DNA from: Zooshikella sp050749885
GTDB taxonomy: Bacteria; Pseudomonadota; Gammaproteobacteria; Pseudomonadales; Zooshikellaceae
Length of the DNA stretch: 64,000 bases
Direction: 5' to 3'
NCBI RefSeq assembly: GCF_050749885.1
Contig: NZ_JBOIUB010000002.1
Coordinates: 434,001 to 498,000 of the forward strand
The notes beneath the pieces were generated by a model that saw only the letters and a program-made list of their open reading frames with translations, did no database searches and was not told where the DNA came from. Below, piece by piece: positions 38,704 through 48,661 of this stretch. Every line of letters starts with the position of its first letter. The first letter of the stretch is position 1. The position numbers and the translations under genes are program-made.

Positions 38704-39550
38704 ACATCAATTAGCATTAACCTACCTTGAACGAGCGCCCGCTGCTGCTGCCAAAATTTTAGAATCATTACCTGAAACGGCTGTAGCAGAATTACTTTCT
38801 TTAGCGCCTGTAACAACAGCAGCACCTGTATTTGAACAATTAAGTACCGCAAAAGGAATTGCCTGTTTAGCGTGCCTGGATCAACTTGCCGCCACCCATT
38901 TACTTATACAACTATCATCCATTAATGCTGCAACACTTCTTAAAGGGATTCCACAAACCAAGAGGAAAGCTATTTTACACCAAATGCCAACGTTAAAAGC
39001 ACAGGCTATCCAAATACTGTTGGCTTACCCTTCAAATGTGGTGGGTGCTTGGATAGATCCTCAAGTACTGACCTTACGAAACACCCATACCTTTGCAGAA
39101 GCGCTTCAACAGTTGAAGTTTTTTCAAGGCGCCATACCCCACCGCCTCTTTATCCTTGACCGTAGACGCTACTTAGTCGGCGTTATTTCTGCCACGGATA
39201 TTATGGGACACCCAGAAAATAAATTACTAAATGACTATATGAATGCCAAGCCCGCAGCATTACAGTCTCGATTACAACTCACTCAAGCACAGCAACACCC
39301 TGATTGGAGCCATTCCATCGTCATGCCCGTCGTCAATAGAAATAATGAGTTTATTGGCGTTCTCAATTACAGCACCTTAAATAAGGCTGTAGAACAATTA
39401 AAAAGTATGCCTGACAAAGCTATAAAAACAACGCAAGTCGATAGTAGTTTAGGTTTGTTAATCAGTGATAGTGTCATTGGGGTATGGCAAGCATTACGAG
39501 ATGCCTGGAACCTTAATAGTAACAGGGAAGAACAACATGGTCGACGCTAG
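38693..39550 (+). CDS. Stand-alone MgtE N-domain plus CBS pair
   Basis: 285 residues from the ATG at 38693, which has AGGA upstream and overlaps the previous gene by 11 bases. It resembles the cytosolic half of MgtE: superhelical N-domain (about 10-130, ALTYLERAPAAAAKILESLP) and two CBS motifs (LFILDRRRYLVGVISATDIM; VMPVVNRNNEFIGVLNYSTL), with no membrane part. In MgtE this half senses magnesium. It may regulate the complete MgtE encoded next, with which it overlaps by 14 bases. Confidence 0.82.
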   Translation: MQSKHQLALTYLERAPAAAAKILESLPETAVAELLSLAPVTTAAPVFEQLSTAKGIACLACLDQLAATHLLIQLSSINAATLLKGIPQTKRKAILHQMPTLKAQAIQILLAYPSNVVGAWIDPQVLTLRNTHTFAEALQQLKFFQGAIPHRLFILDRRRYLVGVISATDIMGHPENKLLNDYMNAKPAALQSRLQLTQAQQHPDWSHSIVMPVVNRNNEFIGVLNYSTLNKAVEQLKSMPDKAIKTTQVDSSLGLLISDSVIGVWQALRDAWNLNSNREEQHGRR

Positions 39551-40868
39551 CCAGTCTGCAAACATGACAGTTGATAATATTGCCATTACTCGATTAAGCC
39601 AGCAGTTTTTATTTGATTACTCTAAAGAGGCTGCAAGTGTTTTAGAATCCTATGAACCGGAAGAAACAGCCCAATTATTAGGCGAGCAACCTGTTCCTAC
39701 ACTGTTACGCATTTGGAATTTTTTTCCGCCTCATTATGCAGATCAATTGCTGCCCTTACTGAATGATAATGCTCAAAAACAATTACTGTTATCGATGGAT
39801 TCACCTGACTGTGCACAAACGCTTAACCGGCTATCACCGGAAGACAAGAAACGCTGTTTCGATAATTTACCTGAAGACTATGTTAACGACTTAAAAAACT
39901 TATTAGCCTACCCTGAGAGAACAGCAGGGCAAATGATGGACCCTCGTGTTATCCGCTTGCATCCAGAAAGTACAGCGGATGATGCACTTAAATTATTACG
40001 CCAACAAAAGCATAAACCTATCAGAAAAGTCTTTGTGGTTGATAATAACCAACAACTGTTAGGTATCGTGGATATTACCGCATTAGCCTTAAGTGAAGGC
40101 AGTGAACCCCTCCAGCAATTAGCATTGCCCCCTAGAGCACTGATTTCACCCTTTGATTCACTTGATGATGTGGCAGAACAGCTCACTCAATTTAAATTAG
40201 AAACACTACCTGTCGTTGATATTAACGGTAAACTATTAGGTGCCATTCAACACCCTTCATTATTGCGAACCTTACAAGACAACTCCTTAACGGATATACA
40301 AGCAATGGTTGGGGTAAGCAGGGAAGAACGTGCACTGTCAAAAGCTTTATTTGCCATTAAAAAAAGATTACCGTGGATGGAAATTAACCTCGTCACAGCT
40401 TTTGTTGCCGCCTCTGTTGTTGCTATTTTTGAGGATACTATTGCCAAATTCACGGCATTAGCTGTATTACTACCCGTCGTTGCAGGGCAATCAGGAAATG
40501 CGGGGGCTCAAGCCCAAGCGGTGACAATAAGAGGTCTCGCCCTAAAGGAAATAACCGTTAGAAACTGGTTAAGGGTTTTATTCAAAGAAATTAACATTGG
40601 CATCGTCAATGGTATCGTTATAGCATTAACCACAGCTATTGGCGTATATTTTTGGAGCAGTAGTATGGGGCTCGCATTAGTAATTGCCATTGCCATGGTG
40701 ATTTCAATGGTCATGGCAGGCATGTCAGGTGCTGTCGTACCAATTATTCTTACAAAATTAGGACAAGACCCTGCACAATCTTCATCAATTATTTTAACAA
40801 CCATTACTGACATTGCAGGTTTTATGTCATTTCTAGGCATAGCTACATTGCTCTCTGCATTGCTTTAG
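39537..40868 (+). CDS. mgtE: Magnesium transporter MgtE
   Basis: 443 residues from the ATG at 39537 (AGGGAAG upstream). Complete architecture: N-domain (about 20-125), two CBS motifs (VFVVDNNQQLLGIVDITALA; TLPVVDINGKLLGAIQHPSL), plug helix and five membrane helices with the pore motif PVVAGQSGNAGAQAQAVTIR. It imports magnesium and is gated by its own cytosolic domain. Confidence 0.93.
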   Translation: MVDASQSANMTVDNIAITRLSQQFLFDYSKEAASVLESYEPEETAQLLGEQPVPTLLRIWNFFPPHYADQLLPLLNDNAQKQLLLSMDSPDCAQTLNRLSPEDKKRCFDNLPEDYVNDLKNLLAYPERTAGQMMDPRVIRLHPESTADDALKLLRQQKHKPIRKVFVVDNNQQLLGIVDITALALSEGSEPLQQLALPPRALISPFDSLDDVAEQLTQFKLETLPVVDINGKLLGAIQHPSLLRTLQDNSLTDIQAMVGVSREERALSKALFAIKKRLPWMEINLVTAFVAASVVAIFEDTIAKFTALAVLLPVVAGQSGNAGAQAQAVTIRGLALKEITVRNWLRVLFKEINIGIVNGIVIALTTAIGVYFWSSSMGLALVIAIAMVISMVMAGMSGAVVPIILTKLGQDPAQSSSIILTTITDIAGFMSFLGIATLLSALL

Positions 40869-40898
40869 ACAATAAACCGCCTTATTAATAATGACACT

Positions 40899-41783
40899 AT
40901 GAACGAACTTATTACTGAAAATAAACTTATTGTTTCAGCCTTGCTTATCATTATTGCGATTTGCATTCGTTGGTTAGCCGTAAAACAGCTTCGGAAAATA
41001 CCTTCAGGTGAGGATGAACTGCCAAGACGCTGGATAAATGGTATTAGAAATGCGTTAACCACACTCGTTGTAGTAGGACTCATCATCATCTGGTTATCAG
41101 AATTAAAATTTGTCGCCTTATCCATTGCCACATTTACAGTGGCATTAATTTTCGCAACGCGCGAATTTATTCAGTGTTTTATGGGTGCAATTTATCAAAC
41201 CAGTGTACGTGCTTTTGCGGTGGGAGATTGGATAAAAATTGGGGATCACTGTGGTAAAGTCGTTAGTAGTGACTGGTTAACGACCAAGTTACTTGAGATT
41301 GATCTAGAATCAATGAGTTATGTTTATACTGGAAAAACATTAGTCATTCCTAACAATCAACTGTTTTTATCCCCCATTTATAACCTCAATTTTATGCGTC
41401 ACTATGTAATACATACTTTTACAATCACCCGTGACTCTGATCTTGTGAATGTTTGTCAGGCAAAAGACTTTATTTTAGCAAAAGCCAAAATATACTGTGA
41501 ACCCCATGAAGAACTCGCTAAAAAATACGAAAAACTGCTTGAGAAACGACTCGGTGTTGATCTTCCCGGACCAGAAGCCAGTGTGCGAATCACGACAACT
41601 ACTTTAGGTAAAAATGAGTTTAGTATCAGCATTTTTTGCTCTACCAAAGAGGCCACCACAATTGAACAAAAACTAACAGCCGACTTTATGCGTTACTGGT
41701 ATTCCGAAGTAGAACGTTTGAAAGTCGACAAAAAAGCGCATAAAACGCAAGAATACAATAGAGTGACAGAATATACTCATTAG
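40899..41783 (+). CDS. MscS-family mechanosensitive ion channel
   Basis: 294 residues. It has three membrane helices, then the beta domain with AFAVGDWIKIGDHCGKVVSS and TLVIPNNQLF, standard for MscS, and a C-terminal alpha/beta part. It releases solutes on hypo-osmotic shock, or may respond to ions. Last gene of the MgtE cluster. The stop codon TAG lies in the first bases of a hairpin-repeat half copy. Confidence 0.9.
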   Translation: MNELITENKLIVSALLIIIAICIRWLAVKQLRKIPSGEDELPRRWINGIRNALTTLVVVGLIIIWLSELKFVALSIATFTVALIFATREFIQCFMGAIYQTSVRAFAVGDWIKIGDHCGKVVSSDWLTTKLLEIDLESMSYVYTGKTLVIPNNQLFLSPIYNLNFMRHYVIHTFTITRDSDLVNVCQAKDFILAKAKIYCEPHEELAKKYEKLLEKRLGVDLPGPEASVRITTTTLGKNEFSISIFCSTKEATTIEQKLTADFMRYWYSEVERLKVDKKAHKTQEYNRVTEYTH

Positions 41784-41812
41784 GGCACCTCTAAAAATGG
41801 TGATTTTTATCC
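41782..41812. repeat. Half copy of the hairpin repeat
   Basis: AGGGCACCTCTAAAAATGGT matches the left arm of copies 1 and 2 for 16 bases, then continues GATTTTTATCCC. The right arm is altered. It provides the stop codon region of the MscS gene. Confidence 0.65.
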
Positions 41813-41827
41813 CAGCTATTTCAACTT

Positions 41828-44800
41828 TCAAATATTATCATCTTCTGACATTTTAAGTTCTTTCTCTAAACGATGAGCAACAGCTTTTGGTGACCCTGTA
41901 AATCTGGCAAGTAAGTTATACGCTACTGGAATAACAAAGAGTGTAAAAACAGTTGCGACCATGATACCGAAAAACAAGGTAATGCCTATAACTTGTCGTG
42001 TTTCAGCACCAGCGCCAGAAGAAATAATCAGTGGAATGGAGCCTGCCGTTGTGGTAATACTGGTCATAATAATAGGGCGTAACCGAACCTGGGCAGCCTG
42101 TACGATAGCCTCTTTAACAACAGCACCTTTATCTCGCAACTGGTTAGCAAATTCCACCATAAGAATGCCATTTTTAGCGGCCAATCCTATTAACATGACA
42201 AGTGCTACCTGGCTATAAAGATTAAGCGTATTACCCGTAAGCCATAACCCAAACAAACCACCCGCAATGGCTAAAGGTACTGTCAGCGTGATAATAAAGG
42301 GATCAACATAGCTTTCAAACTGTGCAGCTAAAACTAAAAACATCACTAAAATACCCAGACCAAAGGTAAAATAGCTTGCGCCACTCGATTTTTGGTAATC
42401 CTGAGATTGCCCTTTATAATCGATGACGACACTGTCAGGTAAGTGTTCACGCACTAAACGCTCAAGGTAGGTGAGGGCATCGCCTAATAACAAATGATCT
42501 TCTAAATTAGCATCAATCGTAATGGCTCGGGTTCGGTTAAAACGATTCAGTGTTTTAGAGCCAGCATATTCTTCTAGTATCACCAAATTTGAAAGAGGGA
42601 TAAGTTCACCTGATCGTTCAGATCTGACATATATATTTGTTAAGTCATTAGGTGTATTTTGCTGGTCACGTTTGCCCTCAACCAGCACATCATATTCTTC
42701 TCCCTCTTCGATGTAGCTTGTTACTTTTCGCGAAGCCAGCATCGTTTCCAATGTTCGCCCAATATTTTGAATAGAAACCCCTAATTCAGCTGCTCGCTGG
42801 TAATCAATTCGCACAAACACCTGAGGACTGGTTTCTTTAAAATCACTATCAATACCCACAAAGCCAGGATTTTGTTTAGCCAATTCTTCCAATAAAATAT
42901 CCCGCCATTTAACTAATTCATCATAAGTAGCACCACCAATCACAAACTGAACAGGTTTACCTGTTCGACTTCTAATCCCCTGACGCATAATAGGATAAAT
43001 CGTCACCCCAGCAAGATCGGCCGTTTTTTTTCTAACATCAGCCATGATCTGCCACGCTGAACGGCGTTGTGACCAATCATTCAACACAATAATAACAAAC
43101 CCAGAATTAAAACTTCCTCTGGGGGTACGCACTAAGAGTCGCTGAACTTCATCATTTTCAACCAAAGGCAACAATCGTTGTTCAATTTCATCCATATATT
43201 TTTTCATGTAAGCATAGGTGGCCCCTTCAGGCCCATTGACTAACAGAAAAAAAGCCCCTCGATCCTCTTTAGGCACATACTCCGCAGGAATATGTTTTGT
43301 TAAAAAAAATGATACTCCTACCATACTTAAAAAAAGAATCATCACAATGTAAGGTTTGTTAATGCAGGTTTCCAACCACTGCTGATAATGCCCCCTTACT
43401 CGACTGAATAAATGGTCAACATGACGGACTAACCCACGGTCATTATTCATCGGTTTTAAAATACGAGAAGCTAATACCGGAGAAAGGGTTAGCGCCACCA
43501 AGCTGGAAAAAACCACGGCAGCACTGATGGTTAATGCAAACTCAGAAAATAACCTTCCTATATCTCCTTGTAACACAGAAATAGGTGCAAATACCGCTAA
43601 TAATACGAGCGTTGTTGCAATAACAGCAAATCCTACTTGTCGTGTACCTTTAAAGGCTGCCACTAAAGCCGTTTCATTATGGGTATCCATTCGCCGGTGA
43701 ATATTCTCTAACACAACAATCGCATCATCAACCACGAGTCCAATTGCGAGGACGAGTGCCAGTAATGTCAGTAAATTAACAGTAAAACCCATTAACATAA
43801 GCACAATAAATGTAGCGATTAATGAAATAGGAACCGTCACGGCAGGAATAAGTGTTGCTCGCATGCTGCCTAAAAATAAATACATGGTAAATACAACGAG
43901 TCCCATTGCAATGGTCAGCGTTTTGTAGACTTCAATAATGGCCGCTTCAATAAAAACCGATGAATCATAACTGTTGTGAATATACATCCCTTCAGGTAAT
44001 CGTTTATTTAATTGCTCTGCTTTTTCTATTACAGCACGAGCAACATCTATCGTATTTGCCGTTGATTGTTTAGTGATACCAATGCCCACCATATTTTCGC
44101 CATTACCACGAAAGGACGTACGATAATCAACTGTACCTTTTTCAACCGTAGCAACATCCCCTAAACGCACTAAGTAGCCATCGGTTCCCCGCGCAATAAC
44201 CAGCTGTTTGAAATCTTCTGGAATCAGAAAAGCGCGTTTTAAACGTATGGTGAATTCTTGATTAACAGACTCAATGTTACCTGCTGGTAATTCTACATTT
44301 TCAGAACGTAGTGCTTGCTCTACATCACTCACAGTAAGATCATGGGCAGCAAGTTGAGTCCTATCCAACCAGACACGCATAGCAAAACTTTGTCCACCCC
44401 CGACCCGTACACGACCAACACCTTTTATAATCGAAAATCGATCAATTAAATAACGCTCGGCATAATCCGTTAACGCAGGCACAGACAGTCGATTGCTGGT
44501 TAAGTTAAGCCACATGATAACATCTTCATTTGAATCCACTTTCTCTATATCAGGTAGCTCTGCTTCTGGGGGCAAATCATCTAATACACGAGATACCCGA
44601 TCACGGACATCATTAGCCGCAGCATCAATATCCCTGTTTAAATTAAACTCAATATTAATTTGCGATTGCCCGTCGCTGCTGTTCGACTCAATGTAATTAA
44701 TCCCTTCCAAACCAGAAATTCGGTCTTCAATTAATTGCGTAATACGAGTTTCGACAATATCGGCTGCGGCACCAGGATAACGTGTACTAATAGAAACAAT

Positions 44801-44929
44801 GGGTGGGTCAATATCAGGATATTCGCGTAGCGGTAAACGTTCAAATGCAATAATGCCAAAAGCAATTAACAATAAAGAAATCACTGACGCAAATACAGGG
44901 CGTTTTATACTGATATCTGAAAGGAGCAT
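41828..44929 (-). CDS. RND multidrug efflux permease (HAE1 family)
   Basis: 1033 residues with twelve membrane helices and two large periplasmic loops. It starts MLLSDISIKRPVFASVISLL. The proton-relay helix GLVVDDAIVVLENIHRRMD has the paired Asp of the HAE1 group, and the C-terminal half repeats the fold. It pumps drugs, dyes or detergents with the adaptor encoded seven bases upstream. No outer-membrane channel gene is present, so it probably uses a shared TolC. Confidence 0.94.
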   Translation of the reverse strand: MLLSDISIKRPVFASVISLLLIAFGIIAFERLPLREYPDIDPPIVSISTRYPGAAADIVETRITQLIEDRISGLEGINYIESNSSDGQSQINIEFNLNRDIDAAANDVRDRVSRVLDDLPPEAELPDIEKVDSNEDVIMWLNLTSNRLSVPALTDYAERYLIDRFSIIKGVGRVRVGGGQSFAMRVWLDRTQLAAHDLTVSDVEQALRSENVELPAGNIESVNQEFTIRLKRAFLIPEDFKQLVIARGTDGYLVRLGDVATVEKGTVDYRTSFRGNGENMVGIGITKQSTANTIDVARAVIEKAEQLNKRLPEGMYIHNSYDSSVFIEAAIIEVYKTLTIAMGLVVFTMYLFLGSMRATLIPAVTVPISLIATFIVLMLMGFTVNLLTLLALVLAIGLVVDDAIVVLENIHRRMDTHNETALVAAFKGTRQVGFAVIATTLVLLAVFAPISVLQGDIGRLFSEFALTISAAVVFSSLVALTLSPVLASRILKPMNNDRGLVRHVDHLFSRVRGHYQQWLETCINKPYIVMILFLSMVGVSFFLTKHIPAEYVPKEDRGAFFLLVNGPEGATYAYMKKYMDEIEQRLLPLVENDEVQRLLVRTPRGSFNSGFVIIVLNDWSQRRSAWQIMADVRKKTADLAGVTIYPIMRQGIRSRTGKPVQFVIGGATYDELVKWRDILLEELAKQNPGFVGIDSDFKETSPQVFVRIDYQRAAELGVSIQNIGRTLETMLASRKVTSYIEEGEEYDVLVEGKRDQQNTPNDLTNIYVRSERSGELIPLSNLVILEEYAGSKTLNRFNRTRAITIDANLEDHLLLGDALTYLERLVREHLPDSVVIDYKGQSQDYQKSSGASYFTFGLGILVMFLVLAAQFESYVDPFIITLTVPLAIAGGLFGLWLTGNTLNLYSQVALVMLIGLAAKNGILMVEFANQLRDKGAVVKEAIVQAAQVRLRPIIMTSITTTAGSIPLIISSGAGAETRQVIGITLFFGIMVATVFTLFVIPVAYNLLARFTGSPKAVAHRLEKELKMSEDDNI

Positions 44930-44936
44930 CGATATT

Positions 44937-46052
44937 TTACTCCCTTAAGCTCGATGAAGAAGAGGAGGGGGCTGATGTGGTAGTAGCAGAAGCGTCTAAC
45001 GACGATGAATGCTCCTTCACTTCCTTACCTGACGTTTGTTTTATAATGGCAACAGCACTACCATCATTTAAACGCATCACCCCATGAGTCACAACCCACT
45101 CGCCTGGTACCAAACCTGACTTCACAACAATAGCCCCTGGTTTACGCGAGCCTGTCACCAGCTTACGCTTCTCAACCACAGGTGGAGTGACTGATGTCTT
45201 AACGACAAAGGTGTACCGATTAAATCCCTCTTGCACCAACGCCTCTTCAGGCAACATTAACCGTGCCTGGACGGGTGTATTTAAGCGTACCGTCATTAGC
45301 ATTCCAGGTTTTAACTGTCGTGTATTGTTAGGAATCAATGCACGAATAATAATTGAACGTGTCACTGGATTTATACGAGAATCAATACTGACAATTTTTC
45401 CTTCATAGGTTTGTTTTAGAAGGCTTCTTGATCTTGCCTGTACCTGTAATCCCAGCTGTAAAATATCTAAAAATAAGGCAGGTACAGCGATATCAAGCTT
45501 CATTACACGATCATCATCAAGCGTAGTGATAGGATCTCCAGGCTCAACAAGCGAACCAACACTGATATTTCGTAAGCCTACAACGCCATCAAAGGGCGCA
45601 ATGATGAGTCGGTCCGCCAGCCGAGACTGGGTTGCTTGTAATTTAGCCTGAGCGGTTTCATACACCACCCGCCGTTGATCCAACAACGATTTTGATACTA
45701 GATTTGACTTGACTAATGCCTGCACACGTTTGAATTGTCGCTCGGCTTCTTCAAGGGTAAAACGCGCTTCTTCCAATAAAGCATGTTCTTCAGAACTGGT
45801 CATTTCCACTAAAATTTCACCCGCTTTCACCCGCTGACCATCCGTAAAATGTATGGCGGTAATGGTTTCAGTCACAGTTGACGAAAGCGTCACTGCTTCA
45901 TTCGCACGTAAGGTACCCAGCGCCTCAATCTGCTCTGAAAAAGGCTCTCGTTGAACATCAGTTATCAGCACAGGAATCAGCTTTGGTGCAGCGAATACAA
46001 ATAAAGGCAGACAGCTCAGCAAAATCGTATTAACCCAAGCGATTAAACGCAT
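44937..46052 (-). CDS. RND efflux periplasmic adaptor
   Basis: 371 residues with a signal peptide. It shows the lipoyl halves (IHFTDGQRVKAGEILVEMTS and IIAPFDGVVGLRNISVGSLV), a short coiled-coil hairpin and the beta-barrel region. A Ser/Thr-rich tail closes it. It connects the RND permease to an outer-membrane channel. First gene of the pair; no local regulator was found. Confidence 0.92.
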   Translation of the reverse strand: MRLIAWVNTILLSCLPLFVFAAPKLIPVLITDVQREPFSEQIEALGTLRANEAVTLSSTVTETITAIHFTDGQRVKAGEILVEMTSSEEHALLEEARFTLEEAERQFKRVQALVKSNLVSKSLLDQRRVVYETAQAKLQATQSRLADRLIIAPFDGVVGLRNISVGSLVEPGDPITTLDDDRVMKLDIAVPALFLDILQLGLQVQARSRSLLKQTYEGKIVSIDSRINPVTRSIIIRALIPNNTRQLKPGMLMTVRLNTPVQARLMLPEEALVQEGFNRYTFVVKTSVTPPVVEKRKLVTGSRKPGAIVVKSGLVPGEWVVTHGVMRLNDGSAVAIIKQTSGKEVKEHSSSLDASATTTSAPSSSSSSLRE

Positions 46053-46394
46053 TGATTGAAACCCTTAGCCAAGGAATGAATACATCCTAAAAAATTCACC
46101 AAGTACTTTTATAAACTAGTGAAGGAAAACGATAACTCCAATAATTTCATTCAAAATGCACATGCAAAATGGTTATAAAACATCAGACAAATTATCGTTA
46201 TATTAAAAGTATACCCATAACGAAGGTTTTTTAGCGCGTGAAGAGGAGGGCTGTGTGTATACCTATTTCTATTAACATTAGCAGTAATAAAATGCTCAAC
46301 CCAAAGCAAATTAATACTGTCAATTAACTGTCGCGTAATTGTTACATTCACTTCTTATGCTGGCTGCGTTTTCTGCCAACAAGAAGGAAAAACA
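46053..46394. other. Divergent spacer of efflux and phosphatase genes
   Basis: 342 bases between the adaptor and the alkaline phosphatase. The right part carries the Pho box described separately. The rest is AT-rich with no gene that I can support. Confidence 0.5.
46317..46348 (+). promoter_or_regulatory. Pho box and -10 of alkaline phosphatase gene
   Basis: CTGTCAATTAACTGTCGC (46317-46334) is two CTGTC half sites 11 bases apart, matching the PhoB consensus of CTGTCAT repeats with four-base gap. A -10-like TACATT (46343-46348) follows at nearly the spacing known for phoA. This predicts phosphate-starvation activation by PhoB. Confidence 0.75.
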
Positions 46395-47927
46395 ATGTCT
46401 TACAGTCAAACATCAATATGGTCTACAACATTAATTAGTACGTTACTCAGTACCCTCATTACCACAGTCCATGCCAAACCTACTGAATCACCTGATATGT
46501 GGTATCAACAAGGACAACAAAGCCTTCGTCAAGCCATTGCGCTAAAACCCAATACCCATCGCGCCAAAAACATTATTTTATTTGTGGGTGATGGTATGGG
46601 TGTTAGCACTGTTACTGCGGGCCGTATTTTTGATGGACAAAGTAAAGGTCAACCTGGTGAAGAAAATCAATTAAGCTTCGAAAAACTGCCTTATGTTGGT
46701 CTTGCCAAAACCTACAACACTAATCAGCAAACACCTGATTCAGCAGGAACCATGACTGCGATGATGACTGGGGTAAAAACGCGCGCGGGTTATATATCCA
46801 TTGACCAGATTCCTGACCGAGGTGATTGCAGTCCTGCTCAAGCTCATGGTTTGAAAACATTACTTGAACAAGCAGAGCAGGCCGGTATGGCAACGGGTGT
46901 CGTTACAACAGCACGACTGACACATGCTACTCCAGCCGCAACATATGCCCATGTCACAGAGCGGGACTGGGAAAGTGATGACGAAATGCCCAAAAAAGCA
47001 CGACAACAGGGGTGTAAAGATATTGCCCGACAATTGTTGGAGTTTCCTTATGGTGATGGTCTAGAAGTTGCGTTTGGTGGTGGTTGGCGACACTTTATTC
47101 CAGAAACAGAGCGTGACTTGGTCAACCATAGCCAACGAGGACGCCGTGAGGATGGTCGTAACCTAATTACTGAATGGCTGGAGCGTTATCCACGAAAAGG
47201 GGCTTTTGTCTGGAATAAAGCCCAACTTTCACAATTAGATGATGATAAACAGCATGTGCTGGGCTTATTTAATCGCAGCCATATGTCATTTCATACGGAT
47301 CAAAATAGCGGTAACCCACGCGGTGAGCCAACCCTTAAAATGATGACCCAAAAAGCATTAAAAATATTAGACAAACGACCACAAGGCTTTTTCCTTATGG
47401 TTGAAAGTGGACGCATTGATCATGGACATCATGCCGGCAACGCCTATCGTGCACTCCATGAAACTCAAGCCTTTGCGAATAGTATTCAGGCTGCACTATC
47501 AATGGTTGACTTGAAAGATACTCTTGTCATTGTTACGGCTGACCACAGTCATGTATTAACCATGGCCGGCTACCCAACCCGGGGAAATCCTATTTTAGGT
47601 AAAGTCCACGGTAATAACAGTAAGGGCCGCCCAAGCAGTAAAGACACGTTAGCAGATGATGATTTACCCTATACCACCTTAGGTTATATGAATGGACCTG
47701 GTGCTGTTAGTAACCATGGCCGTGATGACCTAACCTCTGTTGACACCACAGATAGCCACTTTCAGCAACAAGCGCTCATTCCGACCTCAGCAGAAACCCA
47801 TAGTGGAGAAGATGTAGCGATCTATGCAGGAGGACCTTGGGCCCATCTGATTCATGGAACGCATGAACAAAACTATATTTATCATGTAATGTTCCATGCC
47901 GCACAGCTAAATCGAGCTCGTCATTAA
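46395..47927 (+). CDS. phoA: Alkaline phosphatase
   Basis: 510 residues with a signal peptide (cleavage near VHA-KPT). The metal and nucleophile motifs are intact: FVGDGMG (Asp66), PDSAGTMTAM (Ser116), ESGRIDHGHH and the late ADHSHVLTM. It hydrolyses phosphomonoesters in the periplasm or outside the cell. It is longer than E. coli PhoA and closer to the marine/Vibrio type. The symbol is given by function and by the Pho box upstream. Confidence 0.93.
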   Translation: MSYSQTSIWSTTLISTLLSTLITTVHAKPTESPDMWYQQGQQSLRQAIALKPNTHRAKNIILFVGDGMGVSTVTAGRIFDGQSKGQPGEENQLSFEKLPYVGLAKTYNTNQQTPDSAGTMTAMMTGVKTRAGYISIDQIPDRGDCSPAQAHGLKTLLEQAEQAGMATGVVTTARLTHATPAATYAHVTERDWESDDEMPKKARQQGCKDIARQLLEFPYGDGLEVAFGGGWRHFIPETERDLVNHSQRGRREDGRNLITEWLERYPRKGAFVWNKAQLSQLDDDKQHVLGLFNRSHMSFHTDQNSGNPRGEPTLKMMTQKALKILDKRPQGFFLMVESGRIDHGHHAGNAYRALHETQAFANSIQAALSMVDLKDTLVIVTADHSHVLTMAGYPTRGNPILGKVHGNNSKGRPSSKDTLADDDLPYTTLGYMNGPGAVSNHGRDDLTSVDTTDSHFQQQALIPTSAETHSGEDVAIYAGGPWAHLIHGTHEQNYIYHVMFHAAQLNRARH

Positions 47928-47941
47928 TTCAGTTACTGCAT

Positions 47942-47961
47942 AGCCAGGCATTTGCCTGGCT
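47942..47961 (+). terminator. Terminator of alkaline phosphatase
   Basis: AGCCAGGC, loop ATTT, GCCTGGCT followed by TCTAAATTT, 15 bases after the stop. The stem is perfect and G+C-rich, the T tract short. Confidence 0.65.
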
Positions 47962-48185
47962 TCTAAATTTAATAATTCTTAAGAGTTTAAATAATGTAAT
48001 GAACGCATTATCAAACTGAAGTACAAGCTTTAAATTATTTATACGACAGTTAGATTATATTACTTAAAGAAACAATAGTAATATAAATACATACAACGCG
48101 TTGCATAATAGTAATATACAGACATTGATCCAGATCAGGATAATAAAAGGAGCATGTTGACCAAAATCAAATAAGGATAACAACG

Positions 48186-48626
48186 TTGAAAAAATTAATT
48201 GGCACTTTAGCGCTTTCATTATTTGTACTTCCCGCATATGGGGCAGATACAGCAGATGATAAATGTAACAATATCGCCGACATTGAAGCGCAAATGCAAT
48301 GTATCGCAGACTATCTAGATACATTACCACGGCCTCGCTTTAGTGATAGAGACCTCAAGCAAAACGAAGTGATTGTTAAGAATGCGCTGAATAAGGTATC
48401 TCAACTGAATGGTAAACATTTTGAGTGGAAACACGACAAACGCCAAGACATTGGTGTTATCGCACAAGAAGTTGAAATAGTTTTTCCTGAGTTAGTTTCC
48501 ATCGATAAAAAAACAGGCTTTAAACAAGTTAATTACGATGGTCTGGTTGCCGTCTTAATTGAAGCAGTTAAAGAACTTAAAAAAGAAAATGACACCTTAA
48601 AACTGCAACTTGGCCTGAACTATTAA
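48186..48626 (+). CDS. Secreted stand-alone S74-type chaperone domain protein (1)
   Basis: 146 residues, TTG start after AAGGA. A signal peptide (about 1-20) is followed by a short segment with two Cys, then an almost complete peptidase S74/intramolecular chaperone domain (about 51-146): RFSDRDLKQNEVIVKNALNK, HFEWKHD, DIGVIAQEVEIVFPELVS, VNYDGLVAVLIEAVKELK and a terminal coiled coil. The Ser53-Lys58 pair fits the self-cleaving dyad of phage tailspikes. Normally this domain trails a large fibre protein; here none exists. Function unknown. Confidence 0.8.
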   Translation: MKKLIGTLALSLFVLPAYGADTADDKCNNIADIEAQMQCIADYLDTLPRPRFSDRDLKQNEVIVKNALNKVSQLNGKHFEWKHDKRQDIGVIAQEVEIVFPELVSIDKKTGFKQVNYDGLVAVLIEAVKELKKENDTLKLQLGLNY

Positions 48627-48661
48627 TAATTTAAATCCTCAGGAATATTAGGTACACACCT

